From Candidatus Uhrbacteria bacterium RIFOXYB12_FULL_58_10 (lineage in GTDB: Bacteria; Patescibacteriota; Patescibacteriia; UBA9934; GWF2-40-263): DNA of 38,314 nt. Made by a program: the position numbers and the translations under genes. The stretch spans positions 1-38,314 of the forward strand of contig CALRGA010000004.1 in the NCBI GenBank assembly GCA_943357025.1, written 5' to 3'. The number at the start of each line of letters is the position of its first letter. Position 1 is the stretch's first letter. The notes under the pieces were generated by a model that did not search any database, was not told the origin of the DNA, and worked only from the letters and a program-made list of their open reading frames with translations. Positions 7,281 to 19,216 of the stretch are shown piece by piece.

Positions 7281-10200
7281 ATGAACTACCGACGCAATTA
7301 CGTGACGGAAAAGGACCGCAAGTACTTCCCGGGAGCCGTGAAGGACGCCATGGAGCTGCCCGACCTCATCGAGGTTCAGCTTCGGTCGTACCGCTGGTTC
7401 TTCGAGGACGGCCTCAAGGAGCTGTTCCACGAGGTGTCCCCCATCAAGGACTTCATCGGCCGCGACCTCGAGCTTTCGTTCGAGCAGTACTTCCTCGACG
7501 AGCCGAAGTTCAACGAGAAGGACTCCCGCGAGAAGAACGTCACGTACGAGGCGCCGCTTCGCGTTCGCACCAGGCTGGTAAACCGCCGCACCAACGTCAC
7601 CAAGGAGCAGGAGATCTATCTCGGCGACCTGCCGATCATGACCCCGCGCGGAACCTTTATCATCAACGGCATCGAGCGCGTCATCGTGGCGCAGCTCGTG
7701 CGTTCCGCCGGTGCCTTTTTCACGGCCGACGTGTATCGCGGACGACGCTACTACGGCGCGAAGATCATCCCGAACCGCGGCGCGTGGCTCGAGTTCGAGA
7801 CCGACCCGAAGAACGTCATCTGGGTGAAGATCGACCGCAAGCGCAAGGTGGCCGTCACCTCTCTGATGCGCGCGTTCGGCTACACCACCGACGAGGAGAT
7901 CACGGCGCTGTTCAAGGACGTGGACACGCACCCGACCAACCGCTACATCGAGGCGACCATCGCGAAGGACGCGGCCAAGGACGAGGCCGAGGGACTCATC
8001 GAGGTGTACAAGCGCATCCGCCCGGGCGATCTCGCCACGTCGGACAACGCGCGCGGGCTCATTCACTCGATGTTCTTCAACTTCGACCGCTACGACCTCG
8101 GCAAGGTGGGACGCTACAAGTTCAACCTGCGCTTCAACCTGGACGTCACCGACGAGGCCGTCGCGCCGGAAGCCAACCGCATCATCACCAAGGAGGACCT
8201 CGTGCACATCGTGAAGGAGGTCATCCGTTTGAACATCACGCAGGAGGAACCGGACGACGTCGACCACCTCGGCAACCGCCGCGTGCGCGCCGTCGGCGAG
8301 CTCATCCAGGGCCGTTTCCGCGTCGGACTCGCCCGCATGGAGCGCATCATCAAGGACCGCATGAGCACGCTCGACATGGAGACGCTCACCCCGGGCCGCC
8401 TCATCAACGCCCGCCCGGTCATCGGCGCGGTGCGCGAGTTCTTCATGTCCTCGCAGCTTTCCCAGTTCATGGACCAAACCAACCCGCTGTCCGAGCTCGA
8501 GCACAAGCGCCGCCTTTCCGCGATGGGCCCGGGCGGACTTTCCCGCGAGCGCGCCGGATTCGAGGTGCGCGACGTGCACCCCACCCATTACGGCCGCATC
8601 TGCCCGATCGCCACGCCGGAAGGACCGAACATCGGCCTCGTCGCCCACCTTTCCTCGTACGCCATCATCAACGACTACGGGTTCATCGAGACGCCGTATC
8701 GGAAGGTCGTGAAGGAGACCAAGAACGGCAAGACCTTGTCGCGCATTACCGATGAGATCGAATACATCAACGCGTTCAAGGAGGAGCGCTCCGTGACCGT
8801 TCCGGCCACCATCGCGGTGGACAAGGACGGCTACTTCGTCGACGAGATGGTCGGCGGCCGCAAGTTCGGCGAGCCGAAGGTCGTCAGCCAGAGCGAGGTC
8901 GACTACATGGACGTCTCCAGCCGCCAGATCATCTCCATCGGAACCGCGCTCATCCCGTTCCTCGAGCACGACGACGCCACCCGCGCCCTCATGGGAACGA
9001 ACATGCAGCGCCAGGCCGTGCCGACCATCAAGCCGGACGCGCCGATCGTCGGAACCGGCATTGAGTACCGTTCGGCGAAGGACTCCGGGCACGTCATCGT
9101 GGCCGAGCAGGACGGCGTGATCTCGAAGGTCGACGGCGGCCAGATTCAGATTACGGACGGAAAGAAGAACGTCTTCGACTACGAGCTCAAGAAATTCCTC
9201 CGATCCAACAACTCCACCTCCATCAACCAGAGGCCGGTGGTGATGCCGGGCGACAAGGTGAAGCGCGGCGACGTCGTCGCGGACTCCTCCGCCGTCGACA
9301 AGGGCGAGATGGCGCTTGGGCAGAACGTGCTCGTGGCGTTCATGAGCTGGGAGGGCTACAACTTCGAGGACGCCGTCATCATGAGCGAGCGCCTCGTTCA
9401 CGACGACCGCTACACGTCGGTCCACATCGAGAACTACATGATCGACGTGCGCGACACCAAGCTCGGCCCGGAGGTGGTCACTTCCGACATCCCGAACGTA
9501 TCCGAGGACAAATTGAAAAATCTTGATTCCGAGGGCGTCATCCGCATCGGCGCGGAGGTGAAATCGGGCGACATCCTGGTCGGAAAGATCACGCCGAAGG
9601 GCGAGACCGAGCTGTCGGCCGAAGAAAAACTGCTGCGCGCGATCTTCGGCGAGAAGGCACGCGACGTGCGCGACTCCTCGCTCTATCTCGAGCACGGCGA
9701 GCACGGCAAGGTGGTGGACATCAAGGTGTTCTCCCGCGAGGCCGGAGACAAGCTGAATCCGGGCGTCATCCGCCAGATCCAGGTGTCGGTCGCCGACATG
9801 CGCAAGATCCAGGTGGGCGACAAGGTCGCCGGACGCCACGGAAACAAGGGCGTCATCTCGAAGCTCGTTCCGATCGAGGATATGCCGTTCCTTCCGGACG
9901 GCACGCCGGTCGACGTCATCCTCACCCCGCTCGGCGTCGTGTCCCGCATGAACCTCGGACAGATTCTGGAAGTGCACCTCGGCCTTGCCGCCAACGCGCT
10001 CGGCTACCGCGCCGCCACCCCGGTCCTGAACGGCGTTACCGAGGAGCAGATCCACGGCGAGCTTGAGCGCGCCGGATTCCCGAAGAGCGCCCAGAGCGTC
10101 CTGTGCGACGGTCGCACGGGGAACCAGTACGGCCACCCGATCACCGTCGGATTCATGTACGTGCTGAAGCTTTCGCACATGGTCGAGGACAAGATTCACC

Positions 10201-10535
10201 AGCGCAGCATCGGCCCGTACTCGCTCATCACCCAGCAGCCGCTCGGGGGACGCGCGCAGTTCGGAGGACAGCGCTTCGGAGAAATGGAAGTGTGGGCGCT
10301 CGAGGCATACGGCGCCGCGCACATGCTGCAGGAGATCCTCACCATCAAGTCCGACGACGTCCCGGGCCGCTCGAAGGCCTACGAGTCCATCATCAAGGGC
10401 GAGGCGATCCGCAAGGTCAACATCCCGGAATCATTCAACGTGCTCATCCGCGAGCTCAAGGGTCTGTGTCTGGACGTTGAGCTCATGCAGGACGGAAAGA
10501 AAGTCGAACTTTCCGGAGAGAAGAAAATCAAATAA
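7281..10535 (+). CDS. rpoB: RNA polymerase subunit beta
   Basis: RpoB forms one half of the polymerase active-site cleft. The 1084-residue protein is complete and short compared with E. coli (1342), lacking the large lineage-specific insertions. Conserved blocks are evident: the rifampicin region at about 391-430 ([20 protein letters not shown], then [19 protein letters not shown]), with the serine equivalent to E. coli S531 retained; the segment [20 protein letters not shown]; and near the end [20 protein letters not shown]. The residues predict a normal rifampicin pocket. No ribosome-binding site precedes the ATG. rpoC begins six bases after the stop, so the two are co-transcribed. Confidence 0.98.
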   Translation: MNYRRNYVTEKDRKYFPGAVKDAMELPDLIEVQLRSYRWFFEDGLKELFHEVSPIKDFIGRDLELSFEQYFLDEPKFNEKDSREKNVTYEAPLRVRTRLVNRRTNVTKEQEIYLGDLPIMTPRGTFIINGIERVIVAQLVRSAGAFFTADVYRGRRYYGAKIIPNRGAWLEFETDPKNVIWVKIDRKRKVAVTSLMRAFGYTTDEEITALFKDVDTHPTNRYIEATIAKDAAKDEAEGLIEVYKRIRPGDLATSDNARGLIHSMFFNFDRYDLGKVGRYKFNLRFNLDVTDEAVAPEANRIITKEDLVHIVKEVIRLNITQEEPDDVDHLGNRRVRAVGELIQGRFRVGLARMERIIKDRMSTLDMETLTPGRLINARPVIGAVREFFMSSQLSQFMDQTNPLSELEHKRRLSAMGPGGLSRERAGFEVRDVHPTHYGRICPIATPEGPNIGLVAHLSSYAIINDYGFIETPYRKVVKETKNGKTLSRITDEIEYINAFKEERSVTVPATIAVDKDGYFVDEMVGGRKFGEPKVVSQSEVDYMDVSSRQIISIGTALIPFLEHDDATRALMGTNMQRQAVPTIKPDAPIVGTGIEYRSAKDSGHVIVAEQDGVISKVDGGQIQITDGKKNVFDYELKKFLRSNNSTSINQRPVVMPGDKVKRGDVVADSSAVDKGEMALGQNVLVAFMSWEGYNFEDAVIMSERLVHDDRYTSVHIENYMIDVRDTKLGPEVVTSDIPNVSEDKLKNLDSEGVIRIGAEVKSGDILVGKITPKGETELSAEEKLLRAIFGEKARDVRDSSLYLEHGEHGKVVDIKVFSREAGDKLNPGVIRQIQVSVADMRKIQVGDKVAGRHGNKGVISKLVPIEDMPFLPDGTPVDVILTPLGVVSRMNLGQILEVHLGLAANALGYRAATPVLNGVTEEQIHGELERAGFPKSAQSVLCDGRTGNQYGHPITVGFMYVLKLSHMVEDKIHQRSIGPYSLITQQPLGGRAQFGGQRFGEMEVWALEAYGAAHMLQEILTIKSDDVPGRSKAYESIIKGEAIRKVNIPESFNVLIRELKGLCLDVELMQDGKKVELSGEKKIK

Positions 10536-10541
10536 CCCCAT

Positions 10542-14492
<3,951 letters not shown>

Positions 14493-14502
14493 GAATAGAA
14501 AG

Positions 14503-14533
14503 AGGCGGTCCGACGCGAGTCGGGCCGCCTTTT
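14503..14533 (+). terminator. rpoBC terminator
   Basis: A 12-bp stem with a GCGA tetraloop (AGGCGGTCCGAC/GTCGGGCCGCCT) is followed by TTTT, 10 bases after the rpoC stop. Confidence 0.9.
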
Positions 14534-14582
14534 GGTTGACGTCGCGCCATCGACGGAATGGCAGTCATTTTCGGAGAACAAT

Positions 14583-14617
14583 GCTATACTCTCGCCGTTG
14601 TAACTAAATGTGTAGTT
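14583..14617 (+). promoter_or_regulatory. extended -10 promoter and possible operator of the TrmB-like regulator
   Basis: TGCTATACT (hexamer at 14585-14590) is an extended -10 without a good -35. Downstream, AACTA and TAGTT form an inverted repeat around 14602-14617 near the expected transcription start, a plausible autoregulatory operator. Confidence 0.5.
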
Positions 14618-14619
14618 CT

Positions 14620-15339
14620 ATGTCGATCAGCGAGCTTCTCCGCCGCGTCGGCCTCGGAAAGAACGAGGCGGACATGTATCTCGCGCTGCTTGAGACGGGT
14701 CCGGCGACCATCTCGGACATTGCCAAGCGCACGGGACTGCACCGTCCGATCGTGTACAAGCATCTCCCCGTCCTCCAGGATCAGGGGCTCGTGACCGTCT
14801 CGCGCAAAGGCGAGCGCAACCTGTTCGTCGCGGAACCGCCGGACCGGCTCGAACGCCTGCTCGACGACGTGCGCGGGCAGTTGCAGATTGTACTTCCCGG
14901 GCTGACCGAATCGTTCCATGCGCGCGGGAAGCGGCCGACGGTGAAGACGCTCGAAGGCAAGAAGGGGATCAAGTTCGTGTTCGAGGACCTCGTTCGCACG
15001 CTGAAGCGCGGCGACACGTTTTATCGATACTCGTCCGCCAGCAAGAGCCGCGACGAGTATCTCCCACAGACGTATCGCGCCGCCCGCGACGCGAAGCAGA
15101 TCGAGCGGTTCGTGATCACGAGCCAGGCCCGCGCGTCGGAGAAGGGCCCGCGGATGGATCGGGCCATCAAGGTGTTCCCGAAGGAGTACGGTCTGTTCGA
15201 CTTCGACGTCACGCAGGTGGTGTACGGCAACAAGGTCGCGTTCATCGACTACGGGACGGAGACCGCGACGATCATCGAGAACCCGGTGTTCGCGGCGTAC
15301 CAGACCGCGCTGTTCCGGGCGCTGTATGATAGACTTTGA
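14620..15339 (+). CDS. TrmB-family transcriptional regulator
   Basis: This 239-residue protein has an N-terminal winged helix of the TrmB type at about residues 3-75 (GLGKNEADMYLALLETGPAT, then ISDIAKRTGLHRPIVYKHL). This family regulates sugar uptake and central metabolism in archaea and occurs in many Patescibacteria. The remainder resembles the PLD-like effector region of TrmB-type regulators (GKKGIKFVFEDLVRTLKRGD; later VTQVVYGNKVAFIDYGTETA). No HKD motif is seen, so nuclease activity is not expected. An alternative ATG at 14608 adds four residues; neither has a ribosome-binding site. It is monocistronic, with its own promoter, and repeat-rich DNA follows. Confidence 0.8.
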   Translation: MSISELLRRVGLGKNEADMYLALLETGPATISDIAKRTGLHRPIVYKHLPVLQDQGLVTVSRKGERNLFVAEPPDRLERLLDDVRGQLQIVLPGLTESFHARGKRPTVKTLEGKKGIKFVFEDLVRTLKRGDTFYRYSSASKSRDEYLPQTYRAARDAKQIERFVITSQARASEKGPRMDRAIKVFPKEYGLFDFDVTQVVYGNKVAFIDYGTETATIIENPVFAAYQTALFRALYDRL

Positions 15340-15738
15340 AACGGATGTCTTTCCTGCAGGCGCTGCGCCCTGCACCCGCGTCACTTTCTTTGAAGGCGGC
15401 AAAGAAAGTAACCAAAGAAATCCGCTCCGCCCGGCCATTCGCTCCTACGCCAGAACGCAAAAATCTGCTTCGGCTTCGGAACTCGCTTCTCGCCCGCGGG
15501 CTCGTACGCTAAGACAATCCTCGCTCGTCTGATGCCGCCAGCAGATTTTCACGTCCTGGCTGGGTCGCTCCGGCAGGGCGGCGACCGGATGGAGGTCTTT
15601 TCCATCCCATCCCGCCATGCAGACCGGGCGGCGGATTTTCCCGCCGTCGGGCGGGATCCCGCCCGACGGCGGGACTTTGCTCCAATCCCATTCCGCAAAA
15701 GAAAGTATGGCGGTGTGGCAGCCAGCCACATAAAAAAA
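15340..15738. repeat. non-coding repeat-rich block, MITE-like
   Basis: No gene is convincing in these 400 bases. The block contains a hairpin ACTTTCTTTG/CAAAGAAAGT (15383-15409) and a related inverted copy GCAAAAGAAAGT at 15695-15706, so the ACTTTCTTT ends bracket about 325 bases as terminal inverted repeats would. Inside are AAAATCTGC (15460-15468)/GCAGATTTT (15542-15550) and a perfect 34-nt palindrome. A small miniature element or a fused set of extragenic repeats would fit. Confidence 0.5.
15640..15673. repeat. REP-like palindrome, copy 1
   Basis: This is a perfect 34-nt palindrome with arms CCCGCCGTCGGGCGGGA and its complement. It is preceded by CGGCGG, which can pair with the following CCGCCG to give an alternative hairpin. 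The same unit with one base change lies at 20075-20108. Confidence 0.8.
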
Positions 15739-16236
15739 CTAGCGAAGCTCAATCTCAAACCCTCTCAACAGAGAAACCGCCTCCGGCAGGGAGAACTTCG
15801 CCCCGGCGATTTTATTCCCGTTCGGATCAACCAGATAATTCCTTGCCCGCGAGAAATCGGCCCGACGCAGGTCGCATTCGTAGAAGATCGATTCGTCGAG
15901 ATCCGAGTGTGAGAAGTCGGCGTCCGTGAGGTCGGTGCGGAGGAAGAAGCAACGGCGGAGGTCGCAGGAGACGAACTTTTGTTTGCGGAGCGCGAGTTCG
16001 GAAAAGTTGCATCCGTCGAGAATGCAGTCGACGAATGAGACGTCGACGGAAGGGAATGCGCGGCACTTTCGGAAGTCGACGCCGACGAGCTTGCATCCCT
16101 CGAACGCGACGGACGAGAATCGCGTATCCGCGAGATTCGTCGCGACAAGCGAGCAGGTCTCGAAGAGGACGTCCTCGAGGTCGACGCCGGCGAGGTCGTC
16201 GTTCGCGTAGTTTTTATAAGCGCGGCGGTCGATCAT
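15739..16236 (-). CDS. pentapeptide-repeat protein (Qnr/MfpA-like)
   Basis: This 165-residue protein is built of A(D/N)LXX-type pentapeptides throughout (for example LAGVDLEDVLF, FRKCRAFPSVDVSFVDC, TDLTDADFSHSDLDESIFYE), which fold into a right-handed quadrilateral beta-helix. Its C-terminus (CDLRRADFSRARNYLVDP, then GAKFSLPEAVSLLRGFEI) follows the pattern of Qnr/McbG/MfpA proteins, DNA mimics that protect gyrase. The resistance role is inference only. A TTG at 16245 lies inside the -10 box TATACT (16250-16245), so the ATG at 16236 is the likely start. That places it about two bases from the expected transcription start, making the mRNA leaderless. Confidence 0.85.
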   Translation of the reverse strand: MIDRRAYKNYANDDLAGVDLEDVLFETCSLVATNLADTRFSSVAFEGCKLVGVDFRKCRAFPSVDVSFVDCILDGCNFSELALRKQKFVSCDLRRCFFLRTDLTDADFSHSDLDESIFYECDLRRADFSRARNYLVDPNGNKIAGAKFSLPEAVSLLRGFEIELR

Positions 16237-16265
16237 ATCGGACAAGTATACGCCGTCCGACCAAA

Positions 16266-16289
16266 CAAAAAAACCGGTCAGGGGACCGG
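16266..16289 (-). terminator. terminator of the PQ-loop-like gene
   Basis: On the minus strand CCGGTC-CCCT-GACCGG is followed by eight T residues. The hairpin overlaps the stop codon of the upstream gene. Confidence 0.85.
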
Positions 16290-16877
16290 CGAAGGCCTCT
16301 TGCCTCGCCCCGCGAACGCAAGCGAGGCGATGAGGCCGTTGACGAGGACGAGGTAGATCGGGAACGCGAGGTTCTCGACGTCGCGGATCTCACTCGAAAG
16401 CGTGCCGAGCGCTGCGGCGAGGGAGACGAGGAACCAGGGAAACCATGCCTCTGAGCGGGGGTCGCGGAACGTCTTTGCAATCGTCGGCCACGCGGCCACG
16501 AGGTCGGCGACGATGTTAAAACCGATCGCGAGCACGGCATCCTTCGTCACGACGTACAGCCCGATCGCGACAAGCGCGATGGCGAGGCACAACTTCTCGG
16601 TCAGGCCGAACTTATCGTCGCCGTATCCGCGGAGGCAGAGGACGACTACGAACGAGGTGCCGAACGTCGAGGCGACAAGCACGAAGAGCGCCCATGAAAA
16701 TCCGTCCGACGACGTGACCATGATCCCGATTGCGACAAGCTGCAGCAGCGTCCACAGCGCGAATGACACCACGTTCGGCCGCACCCCGTCCTTTCTTAGA
16801 ATGTCCTTCACGTACGGCACGATCGCGTACAGATGCACGACGGCCGCGGCGATCCCAATGAGCAAATGCCAGTTCAT
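16278..16877 (-). CDS. multi-pass membrane protein, tandem PQ-loop/SemiSWEET-like
   Basis: This 199-residue protein has about six hydrophobic helices. The N-terminal half has the pattern YAIVPYVKDILRKDGVRPNV followed by SFALW, like the PQ-loop of SemiSWEET-type transporters (proline, then N..SF.LW). The second half shows a related arrangement (VADLVAAWPTIAKTFRDP, then EAWFPWFLVS). This suggests an internal duplication. A sugar or metabolite carrier is possible, but the substrate cannot be read from the sequence. It is a single gene with its own terminator, placed head-to-head with yebC, with the intergenic space carrying the yebC promoter. Confidence 0.6.
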   Translation of the reverse strand: MNWHLLIGIAAAVVHLYAIVPYVKDILRKDGVRPNVVSFALWTLLQLVAIGIMVTSSDGFSWALFVLVASTFGTSFVVVLCLRGYGDDKFGLTEKLCLAIALVAIGLYVVTKDAVLAIGFNIVADLVAAWPTIAKTFRDPRSEAWFPWFLVSLAAALGTLSSEIRDVENLAFPIYLVLVNGLIASLAFAGRGKRPSPVP

Positions 16878-16953
16878 AATCCCCCGTCTTGTCCGCGATA
16901 AGCTTAGCCCCGTTCAGCGAGTTTGTCGAGATCATCCATGCCTCGCAAAGCCG

Positions 16954-16982
16954 TTGAAAGGCGGGTGGTAATCTGTTAGGAT
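16954..16982 (+). promoter_or_regulatory. promoter of yebC-ruvC, leaderless architecture
   Basis: TTGAAA (16954-16959), a 17-base spacer and TAGGAT (16977-16982) end only nine bases before the yebC ATG. The transcript should start about three bases before the start codon. Confidence 0.65.
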
Positions 16983-16991
16983 GAGCGCGAT

Positions 16992-17678
16992 ATGTCCGGA
17001 CACTCCCATTGGCACAACATTCAGTTGAAGAAGGGAAAGGCCGACGCGAGGCGGGCCGGGGCGTTTTCGAAGTTGGTGAAGAACATTACCGTCGCGGCTC
17101 GCGAGGGCGGGGATGCGACGTTCAACTTTAAGCTGCGGATGGCCGTGGACGCGGCAAAGGGGATGTCCGTTCCGAAGGAGAACATCGATCGGGCGATTGC
17201 GCGCGGATCGGGGAACGGGGAGGACGGGGTGATCGAGGAAGTCGTGTACGAAGGGTTCGCTCCGGGCGGCGTCGCGATGCTTGTGGTCTGCCTCACGGAC
17301 AACCGCAATCGTTCCGTCGCCGAGGTGAAGACGGCCGCGTCGAAACACGGCGGCGTTATCGGAGTGAGCGGGTCCGTCATGTGGATGTTCGAGAAGAAGG
17401 GAATCGTTCGATCTTCGACAGCCGACGAGATGGCATTGATCGAGGCTGGCGCGGAGGATATTGCGTCGACGGACGACGGGATGTTTGAGATCGTGTGCGA
17501 GGTTAAGGACTTGCAGAAAGTCGCGGCGGCCGCGGGGAAAATCGACGGGGCGCAGATCGTGTACATCGCGAAGACGACGATGGACGTCGACGGGTCGAAG
17601 CGCGCCGAGCTGGAGGCGTTCTTGGAAATCATGGAAGATTTGGACGACGTCGACGCTGTGTATACGAACGAGGCTTAG
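16992..17678 (+). CDS. yebC: YebC/PmpR-family protein
   Basis: This 228-residue protein starts with the diagnostic MSGHSHWHNIQLKKGKADAR motif (family consensus GHSKW..IK..K...D..R). It continues with the conserved NIDRAIARGSG and EVVYEGFAPGGVAMLV blocks. YebC-type proteins are cytoplasmic; members have been described as transcription regulators and as ribosome-associated factors that relieve stalling at proline-rich stretches. The residues do not decide between these roles. ruvC begins one base after the stop, as in many bacteria where yebC and ruv genes form an operon. Confidence 0.95.
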   Translation: MSGHSHWHNIQLKKGKADARRAGAFSKLVKNITVAAREGGDATFNFKLRMAVDAAKGMSVPKENIDRAIARGSGNGEDGVIEEVVYEGFAPGGVAMLVVCLTDNRNRSVAEVKTAASKHGGVIGVSGSVMWMFEKKGIVRSSTADEMALIEAGAEDIASTDDGMFEIVCEVKDLQKVAAAAGKIDGAQIVYIAKTTMDVDGSKRAELEAFLEIMEDLDDVDAVYTNEA

Positions 17679-17679
17679 T

Positions 17680-18159
17680 ATGAAGGACTCGCTCATTCTT
17701 GGCATCGACCCGGGCTATGGCCGAATGGGATTCGGGTGCATCGCCGTGTCGAAGGGGAAGACGGAGGCGGTCGACTTCGGGGTGATGACGACAACGGCCG
17801 GGGACGCGATCGAGATTCGACTGCTGCATCTCGCGACCGACCTGAACGAGATCATCGCGCACCTGAAGCCCGACCTGATCGCGGTCGAGAAGCTGTTCTT
17901 CGCGAACAATTCGACGACCGCCATGCGCGTTGCCGAGGCCCGGGGAATCGTCCTGCTGCTCGCGGCGCAGGCCGGGGTTCCGATCCTGGAGATCGGGCCG
18001 GCGCAGGTGAAGAAGGCGGTGACCGGCGACGGGGCGGCGAAGAAGCCGGCGATGCAGAAGATGGTCGCGACGCTGCTGAACCTGCCGCGCGTCCCGAAGC
18101 CCGACGACGCGGCGGACGCCTTGGCGATCGCGATAACCGCCAGCACCATGCGCTGGTAA
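17680..18159 (+). CDS. ruvC: Holliday junction resolvase RuvC
   Basis: RuvC cuts Holliday junctions as a dimer. The 159-residue protein keeps all four catalytic acidic residues: D10 (GIDPGYG), E70 (AVEKLFF), D143 and D146 (PDDAADALA). The signature FFANNSTTAMRVAEARGIVL is intact. Length matches the family. It is translated directly after yebC and followed six bases later by a membrane protein gene. ruvA and ruvB are not in the window. Confidence 0.96.
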   Translation: MKDSLILGIDPGYGRMGFGCIAVSKGKTEAVDFGVMTTTAGDAIEIRLLHLATDLNEIIAHLKPDLIAVEKLFFANNSTTAMRVAEARGIVLLLAAQAGVPILEIGPAQVKKAVTGDGAAKKPAMQKMVATLLNLPRVPKPDDAADALAIAITASTMRW

Positions 18160-18165
18160 AACCAT

Positions 18166-18615
18166 ATGCCAACGAGACTCGTAAAAAAAATCGACCGTGC
18201 GCTGATCGGGTTCTCCCAGCATCACGCCCTCCAAATCGCCCGCGCCGCGTTCTTCGTCGTCTACTTCTGGTTCGGCGTCCTGAAGGTCGTCGGCGTCAGT
18301 CCCGCAAGTCCGCTCGTCGACGCGCTGCTCGCCGTCACGCTGCCGGCGGTCGATCCCGCGACGTTTAACGTCCTGTTCGGCCTGTTCGAGATGGCGATCG
18401 GCACACTTTTCCTTTTTTCAAAGTTCGATCGCGTCACGCTTCCCGTCTTCGTCGCGCACATCGTCATGACGACGCTCCCGCTCTTCCTCCTTCCGAGCCT
18501 GGTGTGGACCGCGCCGTTCGTCCCGACGATGGAGGGACAGTACATCCTTAAGAACCTCGTTCTCGTGGCCCTCGCCGCGGCAATCGTCGCACGGATGAAA
18601 AAGATCGACGCGTAA
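18166..18615 (+). CDS. DoxX/DUF417-like membrane protein
   Basis: This 149-residue protein has four predicted membrane helices (about 22-42, 64-82, 88-108 and 125-143). The segment FFVVYFWFGVLKVVGVSPAS and the closing EGQYILKNLVLVALAAA are typical of DoxX/YkgB-like small integral proteins, whose role is poorly defined. It is the third gene of the yebC-ruvC transcript and ends in a strong terminator. The family assignment is by motif only. Confidence 0.65.
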   Translation: MPTRLVKKIDRALIGFSQHHALQIARAAFFVVYFWFGVLKVVGVSPASPLVDALLAVTLPAVDPATFNVLFGLFEMAIGTLFLFSKFDRVTLPVFVAHIVMTTLPLFLLPSLVWTAPFVPTMEGQYILKNLVLVALAAAIVARMKKIDA

Positions 18616-18632
18616 TCGCGGCGAAATCAAAG

Positions 18633-18664
18633 CGCCCGGCCCCTTGCGGGACCGGGCGTTTTTA
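18633..18664 (+). terminator. terminator of the yebC-ruvC unit
   Basis: A GC-rich hairpin with arms CGCCCGG/CCGGGCG and an inner CCC/GGG is followed by five T residues, 17 bases after the stop. Confidence 0.9.
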
Positions 18665-18671
18665 CGTGATC

Positions 18672-18941
18672 TTATGCTTGTCCCGCTTTGAAGCAGGCAA
18701 GGCACTTCACCGGCTTGTCGCCGCGTGGCTGAAACGGCACCTGGCAGGCGGCGTTGCATTCGGCGCAAACCGCGTCGAACATCTGGCGCGGCGCATCCAT
18801 GCGGTCGCGTTTCGCGCGCGCGCAGTCGCGGCAGCGTGTCGGCTGGTTGGCCCATCCCTTTTCCGCGAAAAAGGCCTGGTCGCGCTCCGAGAAGGCAAAT
18901 TCCTTTCCGCAGTCGCGGCAAACGAGTGTGATGTCTCCCAT
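18672..18941 (-). CDS. small double zinc-ribbon protein
   Basis: This 89-residue cytoplasmic protein contains eight cysteines in four CxxC pairs: C8/C11, C37/C40, C59/C62 and C80/C83. The first half (CRDCGKEFAFSERDQAFFAEKGW...CRDC) matches the zf-trcl/'probable zinc-binding domain' pattern. The second half (CAECNAACQVPFQPRGDKPV, then CLACF) matches the CxxC...VPF.P...PV.C..CF ribbon common in Patescibacteria. It probably binds two zinc ions and may bind nucleic acid or protein. It has a separate promoter and a leader of about 90 bases with a hairpin. Confidence 0.8.
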   Translation of the reverse strand: MGDITLVCRDCGKEFAFSERDQAFFAEKGWANQPTRCRDCARAKRDRMDAPRQMFDAVCAECNAACQVPFQPRGDKPVKCLACFKAGQA

Positions 18942-18960
18942 ACGATATGAGTGGCTATGT

Positions 18961-19065
18961 TTAAACCTGGGTCACCGACCCAGCGGAAGCACGAGACTTA
19001 GGCATCGCGTTCTTCCGAAGGCTTACGACGCGGGGAATATTACCATAAAAGAGAAGAAAAGTCAA
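18961..19065 (-). promoter_or_regulatory. promoter and structured leader of the zinc-ribbon gene
   Basis: On the minus strand, TTGACT (19065-19060), 17 bases and TAATAT (19042-19037) form a good promoter. The leader includes the hairpin CTGGGTC/GACCCAG (18983-18967). It also has a possible 14-codon reading frame (MPKSRASAGSVTQV) that spans this hairpin, with GGAAGA before its ATG. Confidence 0.6.
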
Positions 19066-19093
19066 CAAATCCACGTATCTCTTAGGAAAATAA

Positions 19094-19118
19094 GAAAAAA
19101 CACCTCGTGAACGAGATG
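19094..19118 (-). terminator. terminator after tRNA-Gly
   Basis: CATCTCG/CGAGGTG with a TTCA loop is followed by seven T residues on the minus strand. Confidence 0.8.
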
Positions 19119-19125
19119 TCTTTTC

Positions 19126-19200
19126 TGGAGCGGGTAGCGGGAGTCGAACCCGCTTCATCAGTTTGGAAAACTGAGATAATAACCGTTATACGATACCCGC
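19126..19200 (-). tRNA. tRNA-Gly (TCC anticodon)
   Basis: It folds as a full cloverleaf with acceptor GCGGGTA/TACCCGC and anticodon stem TCAGT/ACTGA around TTTCCAA, giving anticodon TCC. It has a T arm GGGTTCGACTCCC and an encoded 3' CCA. It lies 16 bases after the preceding minus-strand secreted protein gene and may be read from it. Confidence 0.95.
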
Positions 19201-19216
19201 GCGTGGCGAAAGGATA

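Noticed and set aside
7245-10322. A 1025-codon open frame antisense to rpoB, and a similar 1185-codon frame antisense to rpoC (10863-14420)
   Set aside because: They mirror the real genes: very high third-position GC on the sense strand suppresses stops on the other strand. The translations are rich in D, V, R, H and L and lack domain patterns.
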